From: Demequina aurantiaca
GTDB lineage: Bacteria; Actinomycetota; Actinomycetes; Actinomycetales; Demequinaceae
Length of the DNA: 64,000 nucleotides
Assembly (NCBI RefSeq): GCF_000975135.1
Contig: NZ_BBRF01000001.1
Coordinates: forward strand, 77,744-141,743
Direction: 5' to 3'
Made by a program: the position numbers and the translations under genes. Positions 38,967-47,017 of the stretch are shown here, in pieces. The first letter of the stretch is position 1, and every line of letters starts with the position of its first letter. Under the pieces are notes generated by a model, which saw only the letters and a list, made by a program, of their open reading frames with translations, did not search any database and had not been told where the DNA came from.

Positions 38967-40454
38967 ATGAAACGATTGCTTACCGCAGCGATGGGCGCTG
39001 CGTTACTACTGGGCGGGATGGTGGCCGCACCCGCCGCGCATGCCGCGGCAGGGGACGGCTTTTCCGTGAGCGGGGGAAAGATCTTTGATGCGAACGGGAA
39101 TGAGTTTGTCCCCGTCGGCATCAATCACGCCCACACGTGGTACCCAGACACCACCGGCGTCGCACTAAGTGATATTCGGTCAACAGGAGCCAATGCCGTC
39201 CGCGTCGTACTCTCAGGGGGACGTTGGGGCACGAACTCTGCGACCGAAGTGGCGAGCATTATTGATGATTGTAAGAACAATGAACTCGTGTGCATTCTCG
39301 AGGACCATGACACTACTGGCTACGGCGAAGCCTCGGGAGCAACTTCACTCGCGAGCGCGGCTCAGTACTGGACGAGTCTGGCACCGGTACTCAAGGGCCA
39401 GGAAGACTACGTGATGATCAATCTCGGCAACGAGCCGTTTGGCAATGCTGGCTTCCAAAACTGGGCCAGTGACACGATTTCTGCCATCTCCACACTCAGG
39501 GCTGCCGGACTCAACCACACGCTGGTAGCCGATGCCCCGAACTGGGGGCAGGACTGGTCGTTCACGATGCGCGACAATGCGGCAACCGTCGCCCAAAGCG
39601 ATGACAACGTCGTCTTCAGCATTCACATGTACGGGGTCTTCGACACCGGCGCTGAGGTACGGGCCTACCTTGATTCATTTACGAGCCGCAATCTCGCCAT
39701 CATGGTAGGTGAGTTTGGCGACCATCACTCGGACGGCAATCCTGACGAAGACGCGATCATGAGTTACACCCGATCTCAGGGAATTGGAATGCTGGGCTGG
39801 TCGTGGTCCGGCAATGGCAGCGGCGTCGAATACCTCGATATGGTGAACAACTTCTCAGCAAATTCGCTGACGCCATGGGGTCAGCGATTCCTCAACGGAT
39901 CCAATGGGCTCGCCGAGCGCAACTCCCCTGTGGCTTCCGTATTCTCAGGCACCGGTGGCGGTGACACTGGCGGAGGAGACACTGGCGGAGGAGACACCGG
40001 TGGTGGCGACACCGGCGGCACCGCACCCAATGGCTATCCATACTGCTCGACCGCCGCGTCAGACCCCGATGGCGACGGATGGGGATGGGAGAACAGCGCC
40101 TCCTGCGTCGTACATGGCTCAGCGGCGGACACTAGCGGTGGCGACACCGGCGGAGGAGACACCGGTGGAGGAGACACCGGTGGTGGCGACACCGGCGGCA
40201 CCGCACCCAATGGCTATCCATACTGCTCGAGCGCTGCATCAGACCCCGATGGCGACGGATGGGGATGGGAGAACAGCGCCTCCTGCGTCGTACGCGGAAC
40301 TGCTGCCGATAGTGGCAACGGATCTGGGCAAAGCACGACGGCGCCCAATGGCTACCGCTACTGCTCTAGTCCATCTGCTGATCCAGATGGCGACGGATGG
40401 GGATGGGAGAACAGCGCCTCGTGCGTCGTACGCGGTTCCGCGGCAGACCACTAG
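38967..40454 (+). CDS. Secreted GH5 endo-beta-mannanase (subfamily 8-like) with three CBM10-like modules
   Basis: A 495-residue exported enzyme. Signal peptide 1-27 (MKRLLTAAMGAALLLGGMVAAPAAHA). The catalytic domain (about 30-325) reads FSVSGGKIFDANGNEFVPVGINHAHTWYP, diagnostic of GH5_8 mannanases. Glu156 (INLGNEPFG) is the acid/base and Glu249 (IMVGEFGDHH) the nucleophile. The tail has three repeats NGYxYCSxxxxDPDGDGWGWENSASCVV (355-383, 415-443, 461-488) resembling family 10 cellulose-binding modules, joined by GGGDT linkers. I use the ATG at 38967, preceded by AGGAGGAAG, rather than the upstream GTG. A cellulase role is less likely than mannan cleavage. Confidence 0.9.
   Translation: MKRLLTAAMGAALLLGGMVAAPAAHAAAGDGFSVSGGKIFDANGNEFVPVGINHAHTWYPDTTGVALSDIRSTGANAVRVVLSGGRWGTNSATEVASIIDDCKNNELVCILEDHDTTGYGEASGATSLASAAQYWTSLAPVLKGQEDYVMINLGNEPFGNAGFQNWASDTISAISTLRAAGLNHTLVADAPNWGQDWSFTMRDNAATVAQSDDNVVFSIHMYGVFDTGAEVRAYLDSFTSRNLAIMVGEFGDHHSDGNPDEDAIMSYTRSQGIGMLGWSWSGNGSGVEYLDMVNNFSANSLTPWGQRFLNGSNGLAERNSPVASVFSGTGGGDTGGGDTGGGDTGGGDTGGTAPNGYPYCSTAASDPDGDGWGWENSASCVVHGSAADTSGGDTGGGDTGGGDTGGGDTGGTAPNGYPYCSSAASDPDGDGWGWENSASCVVRGTAADSGNGSGQSTTAPNGYRYCSSPSADPDGDGWGWENSASCVVRGSAADH
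39955..40310 (+). repeat. Tandem 180-base duplication (GGGDT linker plus binding module)
   Basis: The linker and module at about residues 330-389 and 390-449 repeat with a period of 60 residues. At DNA level the block around 40011-40115 recurs almost unchanged around 40191-40295, including synonymous sites, so the duplication is recent or kept alike by gene conversion. The third module is more diverged and has a different linker (SGNGSGQSTTAP). Confidence 0.85.
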
Positions 40455-40468
40455 GCACGTCTGACGTT

Positions 40469-40509
40469 ACGCCTCGGGGTCGGGCGCTTGGCGCACGGCC
40501 CCGAGGCGT
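40469..40509 (+). terminator. Terminator of the mannanase gene
   Basis: ACGCCTCGGGG (40469-40479) and CCCCGAGGCGT (40499-40509) form an 11-bp stem 15 bases after the mannanase stop. No clear T-run follows on the plus strand. Confidence 0.7.
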
Positions 40510-40547
40510 CTCAACCTATTCCGTGCGCACCGCGCCCACCACAGAAA

Positions 40548-40577
40548 GGCCCGCCCCACCCTGAGGTGAGGCGGGCC
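40548..40577 (-). terminator. Terminator downstream of the isomerase gene
   Basis: GGCCCGCC and GGCGGGCC pair, with inner CACC/GGTG. On the minus strand the stem is followed by TTTCTG. It lies 17 bases after the end of the isomerase gene and also faces the mannanase gene. Confidence 0.7.
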
Positions 40578-40593
40578 CGTCTAAGGCGACTCT

Positions 40594-41598
40594 TTAGTCC
40601 TTGGTTGAGAACGCTGCGTCGAACGCACCCTCGGGGGCATCGAATGCCAGTCGGCGGGCGAACTCGAGCCCCTCGGGCGCACCGACGAGTCGGTCCATAC
40701 CGGCGTCCTCCCACTCAATTGAGATAGGGCCTTCATAGCCAATGTGGTTCAGCATGCGGAACGCGTCCTCCCACGGCACGTCGCCGTGGCCGGTGGAGAT
40801 GAAGTCCCAACCGCGGCGAGCATCGGCCCACTGCAAATGCGAACCCAGGCGGCCGTTGCGGCCGTTGTTCATGCGCTTGCGAGTGTCCTTGCAGTCCACG
40901 TGGTAGATGCGATCTTTGAAGTCGAGCAGGAAGCCTACCGAGTCGATGTCCTGCCACACCATGTGGCTGGGGTCCCAGTTCAGGCCGAAGGCCTCGCGGT
41001 GACCAATAGCCTCAAGCGTGCGAACAGTGGTCCAGTAGTCATAGGCGATCTCGCTCGGGTGAACCTCGTGAGCAAACTTCACGCCGACCTCGTCAAAAAC
41101 GTCGAGGATGGGGTTCCAGCGATCGGCAAAGTCCTGGTAGCCGGCGTCGATGGCCTCCTGCGAGACAGGCGGGAACATCGCAACGTACTTCCAGATGGAG
41201 GAGCCGGTGAAGCCGATGACGACTTTGACACCCATGGCGGCAGCAAGGCGCGCCGTGTTCTTCATCTCCTCAGCAGCGCGCTGTCGCACTCCCTCAGGGT
41301 CGCCGTCGCCCCACACGTGAGCACCGACGATGTCCTGGTGACGCTGATCGATGGGATCGTCGCAGACCGCCTGACCCTTGAGGTGGTTTGAGATTGCCCA
41401 GCACTTAAGGTTGTACTTCTCGAGCAACGCGAGCTTGCCCTCGACGTAGCCGGGCTCATCCCAACGCCAAGGGTCGAGGTGGTCTCCCCAGCAGGCGAGC
41501 TCGAGGCCGTCGTAGCCCCACTCGGATGCGAGCCTGGCCACCTCTTCGAGGGGAAGGTCGGCCCACTGGCCGGTAAACAGAGTGATTGGTCGCGCCAT
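40594..41598 (-). CDS. Sugar phosphate isomerase/epimerase (AP endonuclease-2 TIM barrel)
   Basis: A 334-residue TIM-barrel protein of the xylose-isomerase-like superfamily. Family features are [55 protein letters not shown] and [12 protein letters not shown], which supply metal-binding Glu, Asp and His residues. Members act as isomerases, epimerases or keto-sugar hydro-lyases. It follows a Gfo/Idh oxidoreductase by 47 bases, the usual pairing in sugar oxidation routes. The exact substrate is unknown. Confidence 0.87.
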   Translation of the reverse strand: MARPITLFTGQWADLPLEEVARLASEWGYDGLELACWGDHLDPWRWDEPGYVEGKLALLEKYNLKCWAISNHLKGQAVCDDPIDQRHQDIVGAHVWGDGDPEGVRQRAAEEMKNTARLAAAMGVKVVIGFTGSSIWKYVAMFPPVSQEAIDAGYQDFADRWNPILDVFDEVGVKFAHEVHPSEIAYDYWTTVRTLEAIGHREAFGLNWDPSHMVWQDIDSVGFLLDFKDRIYHVDCKDTRKRMNNGRNGRLGSHLQWADARRGWDFISTGHGDVPWEDAFRMLNHIGYEGPISIEWEDAGMDRLVGAPEGLEFARRLAFDAPEGAFDAAFSTKD

Positions 41599-41645
41599 TG
41601 CTTTCTACCTTTCTTGTCTACTGATGCTTGTGCGGTCTGGGTGGC

Positions 41646-42815
41646 CTAGACGGCCGTCGAGGTCCACGCGCTACCGTTCTCGGAGCTGCGCTCCACGGAG
41701 TCGAGTACACGCTGAATCTGGTAGCCATCGTCAAATGACGGCGTGGGCTGGGTGCCGGCGGAGATGGCTTCCACCAGGTCCTTGGCCTGGTGCGAGAACC
41801 CGTGCTCGTAGCCGAGCATGTGCCCCGTGGGCCACCAGGCGCCCCCGTACGGGTGGTCCGCCTCGGTGACGAAGATGCGCTTGAAGCCCAACTCCGTGCC
41901 CGGTGCTGTCGCGTCGTAGTACTGGATGGCGTTCATGTCTTCCATGTCGAAGAGAATCGCGCCCTTGTCGCCCGAGATCTCCACGCGCAACGCGTTCTTC
42001 CGGCCCGTCGCGAAGCGCGTCGCCTCGAACGTGCCGAGCGCGCCAGTGTCGAACCGCCCGGTGAAGGAGGCGAAGTCATCAACGGTGACGTCTCCACGGC
42101 CCTCGCCGGCAGTGCCGGATAGTCCGATGCCCTCGCCCATGATGGGACGTTCCTTGACGAAGGTCTCGAGAATTCCGGAAACCGAGGTGAGCGACAGCCC
42201 AGAGATGAACTGCGCCATGTCCACGGCGTGCGCTCCAATGTCGCCAAGCGCGCCGGAACCGGCCTGGTCCTTCTTCATCCGCCACGTGAGAGGCGCTTCA
42301 GGGTCAATGAGCCAATCCTGAAGATACTGGGCGCGAATCTGGCGAATGTTGCCCACTGCGCCGCGCGCGACGAGGTCACGCGCAAAGGTTGCTGCCGGCA
42401 CTCGGCGGTAGGTAAAGCCCACCATCGCGAAAACACCATTGGCCCGTGCAGCATCGGCGGCCTGAGCCATACGGCGGGCCTCGTCGACGCTGTTGGCGAG
42501 GGGCTTCTCGCATAGAACGTGCTTGCCCGCCTCGAGCGCCGCGATCGCGATCTCCGCGTGGGTGTCGCCCGGGGTCACGATGTCGACAATGTCAATGTCG
42601 TCGCGCTCAAGAACCTCACGGTAGTCCTGCGCGGTCTCAGCCCAGCCCCACTTCTGCGCGAGCTGCTCGTTCTTGGCAGCGTCCCGACCGACCATGACGG
42701 TCATCTCCGGCGTCGCAGGCAAGTCAAAGAACCGGGGCGCCACGCGCCACCCTTGCGAGTGTGCGGCACCCATGAAGCCGTTGCCGATCATTCCGACGCG
42801 AAGCGACGCTGACAT
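41646..42815 (-). CDS. Gfo/Idh/MocA family oxidoreductase
   Basis: A 389-residue NAD(P)-dependent sugar dehydrogenase. The Rossmann motif is VGMIGNGFMGAAHSQGW (7-23), the family motif is CEKPLANS, and GALGDIGAHAVDMAQFISG carries the catalytic Asp/His region. Such enzymes oxidise free sugars, inositol or glycosides, often at C3. The gene is probably transcribed with the downstream isomerase. AGGACAGT just before the ATG is its ribosome site. Confidence 0.9.
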   Translation of the reverse strand: MSASLRVGMIGNGFMGAAHSQGWRVAPRFFDLPATPEMTVMVGRDAAKNEQLAQKWGWAETAQDYREVLERDDIDIVDIVTPGDTHAEIAIAALEAGKHVLCEKPLANSVDEARRMAQAADAARANGVFAMVGFTYRRVPAATFARDLVARGAVGNIRQIRAQYLQDWLIDPEAPLTWRMKKDQAGSGALGDIGAHAVDMAQFISGLSLTSVSGILETFVKERPIMGEGIGLSGTAGEGRGDVTVDDFASFTGRFDTGALGTFEATRFATGRKNALRVEISGDKGAILFDMEDMNAIQYYDATAPGTELGFKRIFVTEADHPYGGAWWPTGHMLGYEHGFSHQAKDLVEAISAGTQPTPSFDDGYQIQRVLDSVERSSENGSAWTSTAV

Positions 42816-42854
42816 ACTGTCCTACTTTCAAAGATTTTGGTTGTTGAGGGGCGG

Positions 42855-42890
42855 AAAAGGGCGCTCACCTCCCAGGAGGTGAGCGCCCCG
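42855..42890 (-). terminator. Strong Rho-independent terminator of the sugar-binding protein gene
   Basis: GGGCGCTCACCTCC (42859-42872) and GGAGGTGAGCGCCC (42875-42888) form a 14-bp perfect stem. On the minus strand it is followed by TTTT. It lies between the binding-protein gene and the oxidoreductase gene, so a highly expressed binding-protein message can end here. Confidence 0.88.
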
Positions 42891-42897
42891 CTTCCTA

Positions 42898-43965
42898 CTA
42901 GGACTTGAAGCCGATTTCCATGTACTCGTCGACGTTGTCCGCGGTCACCACGGGAGCATCGAGGACGATGCGCACCGGGACACCGGGCGAGGCGAGGCCG
43001 GGCATGTTGCCACCCTGAGCCACGAGGCGGGCGAGCGCGATGCCGTCCGCAGCCTGCGTCGACGGGTAGATGACCGTCGCCTTGAGAACCGTGTTGTCAG
43101 CCTTGATGTCGTTCATGGCATTGAGTGAACCAGCGCCACCGACCATGAAGAACTCGTCACGGCCAGCCTCATCGATTGCCGCGAGGACGCCGATTCCCTG
43201 GTCGTCATCGTGGTTCCAGATCGCGTCGATCTGGGGGTTTGCCGACAGCAGCTGCTCGGTCACTTCCTGGCCACCAGCAATGGTGAAGTCAGCGGCGACG
43301 CGTGCGTCGACGCTCAGGCCACACTCGGCGAGTGCGTCGTTGAAGCCTGCCGTACGGTCCTGCGTCAGCGGCAGCGAGTCGATTCCAGCGATTTCCGCGA
43401 CGACGGCATCAGTGTTGCCGTCGAGCTGCTCACAGATGTAGTTACCGGCGCTCACACCCATGCCGTAGTTGTCGCCGAGGATCGTGACGCGCGATGCGTC
43501 CGTCGAGGAGAACTCGCGGTCAACATTGATGACGGGGATGCCCGCGGCCATGGCCTTGGTTGCGGCCTCGGTCAGTGCTGCACCATCCGTGGGGAGCAAC
43601 ACGATTGCGTCAACGCCCTCGTTGATGAACGTCTCCACCTGGCTGATCTGAAGGTTTGCGTCGTTCGTGCCCTCGGAAACCTTGAGCTCGACGTCGTCGT
43701 ACTTCTTACCTTCTTCGATGGCTGCTGAGTTAATGGCACCCAACCAGCCGTGGTCTGCTGCGGGGCCGGAGAAGCCGATGACGACCGTTTCGCCGCCACC
43801 CGTGTCCGTTCCAGCGTCGGTACCGGCGTCCATCGAGCCGCTGGCCTCCGGTGCGGATGACTCGGTCTCATCTGCGTCAGAGCTGCAACCGGCCACCAGG
43901 GCGAGTGCTGCGATTGCGCCACCTGCTGCCAAAATGCGCATGCGCTTGGTACGTGATGCGTTCAT
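42898..43965 (-). CDS. Ribose-type ABC transporter substrate-binding lipoprotein
   Basis: A 355-residue lipoprotein. Signal peptide and lipobox LVAGC give lipidated Cys27; an Asp/Gly/Thr-rich linker (about 40-60) follows. The mature domain is a type I periplasmic-binding fold (VVIGFSGPAADHGWLGAINSAAIEE, GVDAIVLLPTDGAALTEAATKAMAAGIPVINVDREF, WNHDDDQGIGVLAAI) like RbsB/XylF-type simple-sugar binders. The ATG at 43965 follows AGGAGGAAAC; the longer frame upstream is not used. It diverges from the ATPase-permease genes and has a candidate ROK site upstream. The sugar is unknown. Confidence 0.93.
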   Translation of the reverse strand: MNASRTKRMRILAAGGAIAALALVAGCSSDADETESSAPEASGSMDAGTDAGTDTGGGETVVIGFSGPAADHGWLGAINSAAIEEGKKYDDVELKVSEGTNDANLQISQVETFINEGVDAIVLLPTDGAALTEAATKAMAAGIPVINVDREFSSTDASRVTILGDNYGMGVSAGNYICEQLDGNTDAVVAEIAGIDSLPLTQDRTAGFNDALAECGLSVDARVAADFTIAGGQEVTEQLLSANPQIDAIWNHDDDQGIGVLAAIDEAGRDEFFMVGGAGSLNAMNDIKADNTVLKATVIYPSTQAADGIALARLVAQGGNMPGLASPGVPVRIVLDAPVVTADNVDEYMEIGFKS

Positions 43966-44082
43966 GTTTCCTCCTGTTTGATTACTGTCGTCGTTGCCAG
44001 AAATAAGGAGCGAGTTGCTCACGTCCACGAACCTCTCGCTTCCATGTGCGTTGTCCACACTGACATCGTCAACTTAGCAGAA

Positions 44083-44111
44083 GCAAGAGTAGGTTGCGCA
44101 ACTTTTGCCTG
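44083..44111. promoter_or_regulatory. Candidate ROK operator at the sugar ABC importer
   Basis: The 13-base CAACTTTTGCCTG matches exactly the reverse complement of 36610-36622 at the ROK promoter. Flanking GCAAGAGT gives an inverted repeat with one mismatch. This is the best sequence link between regulator and importer. Confidence 0.65.
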
Positions 44112-44258
44112 CACCGAATCATAACTATTTGGCAACGGAAAATCTGATCCCCTTCGGCAATGGGGGCGCCGTTTCGTGCGTAATCATGCGGTAAATGGCG
44201 CCATCTTCGCGAATTCCGTGAGGAGTTCCATCTCTTCCCGTGACCAATCGGCTTGTGT

Positions 44259-44264
44259 TATGTT
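44259..44264 (+). promoter_or_regulatory. -10 element, leaderless start of the sugar ABC ATPase gene
   Basis: TATGTT, then TCTCGC, then the GTG at 44271. A weak -35 (TTCCCG, 44235-44240) lies 18 bases upstream. Confidence 0.55.
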
Positions 44265-44270
44265 TCTCGC

Positions 44271-45791
44271 GTGATCAAAGACGACCAACAAAAGTCATTA
44301 CTCGAAGTCACCGCACTCACCAAGAGTTTCGGCAGCGCTCGAGCCCTCAAGGGCGTCGATTTTGACGTGCGTGCGGGTGAAGTGCACTGCGTGCTCGGGC
44401 AGAACGGTGCCGGGAAATCCACTCTTATCAAGGTGCTCGCAGGTGCCCACCAGCCCGATAGCGGCGAGATCCAGTGGAACGGTGACGTTGTCACCATTTC
44501 CGATCCCATCGCCGCCATTGAGCTCGGAATCGCGACCATGTACCAGGAACTCGACGTCGTGGATGGGCTCACGATCGCCGAGAACATCTTCCTGGGACAC
44601 GAGAAGGCTCGCGGCGGATTCACCAACAGGCGCGAGACCGCTCAGGCGACTCGCGACCTCATGAAGCGGCTCGGACACGCGGACCTCTCCCCTAACAGAG
44701 AGGTGGGCACGCTCTCTGCCGCCAACAAGCAGATCGTGGCGATGGCGCGTGCACTCTCTCACGACGTCAAGCTCATGATCATGGACGAGCCCAGCGCAGT
44801 CCTGGACTCCGAGGAAGTTAACAACCTCTTCCGCGTTGTTGAGGAACTGAAGTCCCAAGGCATCGCGATCGTATACATCTCCCACCGCCTTGAGGAGATC
44901 ACGCGAATCGGTGACCGCATCAGCGTCATCAAGGATGGAGCCAGCACCGCTTCCGGGTTGCCGGTCGAGGGAACCTCCACCAAGAAGCTCATCTCGCTCA
45001 TGACCGGCACCGACCTGGACCACGTGTTCCCACCCCCCGTTCCCCTCGCGCCGAATGCGCCCGTCGTGCTCGAGGTCTCTGACCTCAGCGCACACGGCAC
45101 GTTCAGCGACGTCAACTTTGACCTGCGCGCTGGCGAGATCATCGGCCTCGCGGGCCTGGTGGGGTCGGGACGCTCAGAGATCCTCGAGGCCATCTATGGT
45201 GAGCGCAAGCCCTCGTCCGGAACCGTCAAGATCGGTGGCGAGGCGCTCAAACTCGGATCGGTAAGCGCCGCAGTCGACGCAGATATGGGCCTCTCCCCCG
45301 AGGAGCGCAAGAGCCAAGGACTCATGCTCGAAGAGCCCATCTACCGCAATGCCACGCTGTCGACCTTCACTCGCTTTGCTAAGGGACCGTTCCTGGACGA
45401 GCAGGCCGAGCGTGCAGCGACAGAAGAGCAGATGAAGGCGCTCGAACTGCGGCCCGCAGAGCCTAACCGCATCACCCGCACGCTGTCCGGGGGAAACCAG
45501 CAGAAGATCATGCTCGCGCGCTGGCTTATTCACGGGACCAAGGTGCTGCTGCTCGATGAGCCCACCCGTGGCGTCGACGTGGGCGCCCGCATGGAGATCT
45601 ATGCCCTCATTCGTAAGCTCGCGGCGGCCGGCACGGCCATCGTCGTGGTATCGAGTGAGATTGAAGAAGTACTCGGCCTGGCCGACCGCGTGCTCGTCAT
45701 CGCAGACGGACGCGTCATTGCCGAGAAACCAGCAACCGAAATCACCGAGCACGGAGTGCTCGACTTGGTCATGAAGGGAAGTGCCGCGTGA
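44271..45791 (+). CDS. Ribose-type ABC transporter ATP-binding protein (two ATPase domains)
   Basis: A 506-residue fused ATPase like RbsA/XylG. Domain 1 has Walker A GQNGAGKS (43-50), the degenerate signature LSAANKQIVAMARALS and Walker B LMIMDEPSA. Domain 2 has a degenerate P-loop (GLVGSGRSE), normal signature LSGGNQQKIMLARWL and Walker B VLLLDEPTRG. This asymmetry is normal for the family. I use the GTG at 44271, supported by the leaderless -10; a TTG at 44253 lies within the promoter. Its stop overlaps the permease start (GTGA). Confidence 0.94.
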   Translation: MIKDDQQKSLLEVTALTKSFGSARALKGVDFDVRAGEVHCVLGQNGAGKSTLIKVLAGAHQPDSGEIQWNGDVVTISDPIAAIELGIATMYQELDVVDGLTIAENIFLGHEKARGGFTNRRETAQATRDLMKRLGHADLSPNREVGTLSAANKQIVAMARALSHDVKLMIMDEPSAVLDSEEVNNLFRVVEELKSQGIAIVYISHRLEEITRIGDRISVIKDGASTASGLPVEGTSTKKLISLMTGTDLDHVFPPPVPLAPNAPVVLEVSDLSAHGTFSDVNFDLRAGEIIGLAGLVGSGRSEILEAIYGERKPSSGTVKIGGEALKLGSVSAAVDADMGLSPEERKSQGLMLEEPIYRNATLSTFTRFAKGPFLDEQAERAATEEQMKALELRPAEPNRITRTLSGGNQQKIMLARWLIHGTKVLLLDEPTRGVDVGARMEIYALIRKLAAAGTAIVVVSSEIEEVLGLADRVLVIADGRVIAEKPATEITEHGVLDLVMKGSAA

Positions 45792-46846
45792 GCGAGCCGA
45801 CCACCACCCCCACCCCCAACGACGAGATTGAAGCGGTCGCAGAGGCCGACGTCGATCAGTCGGCAAGCCAACCAAGCAACTCCAAGCGCTTCTTCGCAAG
45901 CGGATTCGGCCGGAGCATCGGCCTTATCCTGGCGCTGGTCGTCCTCGTGATCGTCGGTGCCGTCACGGCTGGCGAGAACTTCATGAACACGGACAACCTT
46001 CTGGTGATCTTGCGCTACGCCTCCGTGATCGGCGTCGTCTCGATCGGTATGACGTTCGTCATTACTGCAGGAGGCATCGACCTCTCCGTCGGTTCAGTGC
46101 TTGGGCTCGCGTCGGTCGTCGCTAGCCTCGGCGCCATCCAGACTGCGGCATCGGGTTTCTGGCCCCTGATGGTTTTTGTCGCCATTGCCGTGGGTGTGAT
46201 CGCGGGGCTCCTCAACGGGCTGATCATCGCGTACGGGAAAGTGGTCGCCTTCATGGCGACACTGGCCATGCTGGTCGCGGCGCGTGGACTCGCCGAGCTC
46301 ATCTCGCAGCGTCAGACGCAGGTGGTGGACAACACCGGATTCCTCAACTTCTTCCGTAGCGACTTCCTGGGCATCTCCTGGGTCGTGTGGATCTTCGCGC
46401 TCGTCGCCGTGCTCGGATGGCTATTGCTCAACCGCACCACCTTCGGTCGCCGTACGGTCGCCATCGGTGGCAACTCCACGGCCGCACGCCTCGCCGGTGT
46501 GAAGGTCCGCCGCCACACCGTGTACCTGTACATGCTCTGTGGAGCCACCGCGGGTGTCGCGGCAACGATGCTGCTGTCACGCACCACGGCTGGCACCTCG
46601 ACCCACGGTCAGCTCTATGAGCTCGACGCTATTGCCGCCGTCGTCGTGGGTGGCACGCTACTCATTGGCGGCCGCGGCACCATCGGCGGCACCGTCCTGG
46701 GTGTGCTGCTGTTCGCCACGCTGACCAACGTATTCACCCAGAACAACCTGTCGACCTCGGTTCAGTTGGTCGCCAAGGGCATCATCATTGTCGTCGCGGT
46801 GCTCCTGCAGCAGCGCTTCGCGAACCGTGAGAGCAGCAATACCTAG
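45788..46846 (+). CDS. Ribose-type ABC transporter permease
   Basis: A 352-residue RbsC-like membrane protein. A 40-residue polar N-terminus is followed by 8-10 hydrophobic segments. IGMTFVITAGGIDLSVGSVLGLASVVAS and AIGGNSTAARLAGVKVRRHTVYLYMLCGATAG are the family signatures; the latter includes the ATPase-contact loop. With the ATPase and the divergent binding protein it forms a complete simple-sugar importer. Confidence 0.94.
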   Translation: MSEPTTTPTPNDEIEAVAEADVDQSASQPSNSKRFFASGFGRSIGLILALVVLVIVGAVTAGENFMNTDNLLVILRYASVIGVVSIGMTFVITAGGIDLSVGSVLGLASVVASLGAIQTAASGFWPLMVFVAIAVGVIAGLLNGLIIAYGKVVAFMATLAMLVAARGLAELISQRQTQVVDNTGFLNFFRSDFLGISWVVWIFALVAVLGWLLLNRTTFGRRTVAIGGNSTAARLAGVKVRRHTVYLYMLCGATAGVAATMLLSRTTAGTSTHGQLYELDAIAAVVVGGTLLIGGRGTIGGTVLGVLLFATLTNVFTQNNLSTSVQLVAKGIIIVVAVLLQQRFANRESSNT

Positions 46847-46884
46847 CGCTCACCACCGCGTCGGTCATAGTCGACGTACCTCCT

Positions 46885-46928
46885 CATTGAAGGCCGTCAC
46901 CCTGCGACAGGGGTGGCGGCCTTCAATG
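46885..46928. terminator. Long terminator hairpin after the permease gene
   Basis: CATTGAAGGCCG (46885-46896) pairs perfectly with CGGCCTTCAATG (46917-46928), and the inner CACCC/GGGTG pairs too, giving a stem of about 17 bp. It lies 38 bases after the permease stop and before the convergent exporter gene; TTTCC follows on the plus strand. Confidence 0.85.
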
Positions 46929-46957
46929 TTTCCACCGTGGCAACCAAGCCAGCCCCG

Positions 46958-47001
46958 GCATCGGCCGATGCTGTGGTGGCCTTTCCGTTCCCAGCATCGG
47001 C
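46958..47001. repeat. Cluster of GCATCGGC motifs in an intergenic region
   Basis: GCATCGGCCGATGC (46958-46971) is a perfect 14-base palindrome containing the 8-mer GCCGATGC on both strands; another GCATCGGC lies at 46994-47001. The region between the convergent genes (46929-47017) does not look coding. Confidence 0.5.
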
Positions 47002-47017
47002 CGCCGTAGGGCTTGGC

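Larger units (their letters stand above)
43966..44270. other. Divergent promoter region of the sugar ABC importer
   Basis: 305 bases without a gene between the binding-protein gene (minus) and the ATPase gene (plus). It holds CAACTTTTGCCTG (44099-44111), the inverse of the ROK-upstream motif, inside a GCAAGAGT-N10-ACTTTTGC near-inverted repeat (44083-44108), overlapping the palindrome GTTGCGCAAC (44093-44102). The plus-strand -10 is TATGTT at 44259-44264. Confidence 0.65.

Noticed and set aside
39955..40454. DPDGDG repeats considered as dockerin or thrombospondin type 3 calcium modules
   Set aside because: The spacing, paired cysteines and WGWEN..SC motif fit CBM10-like modules better; calcium binding is left open as a secondary possibility.
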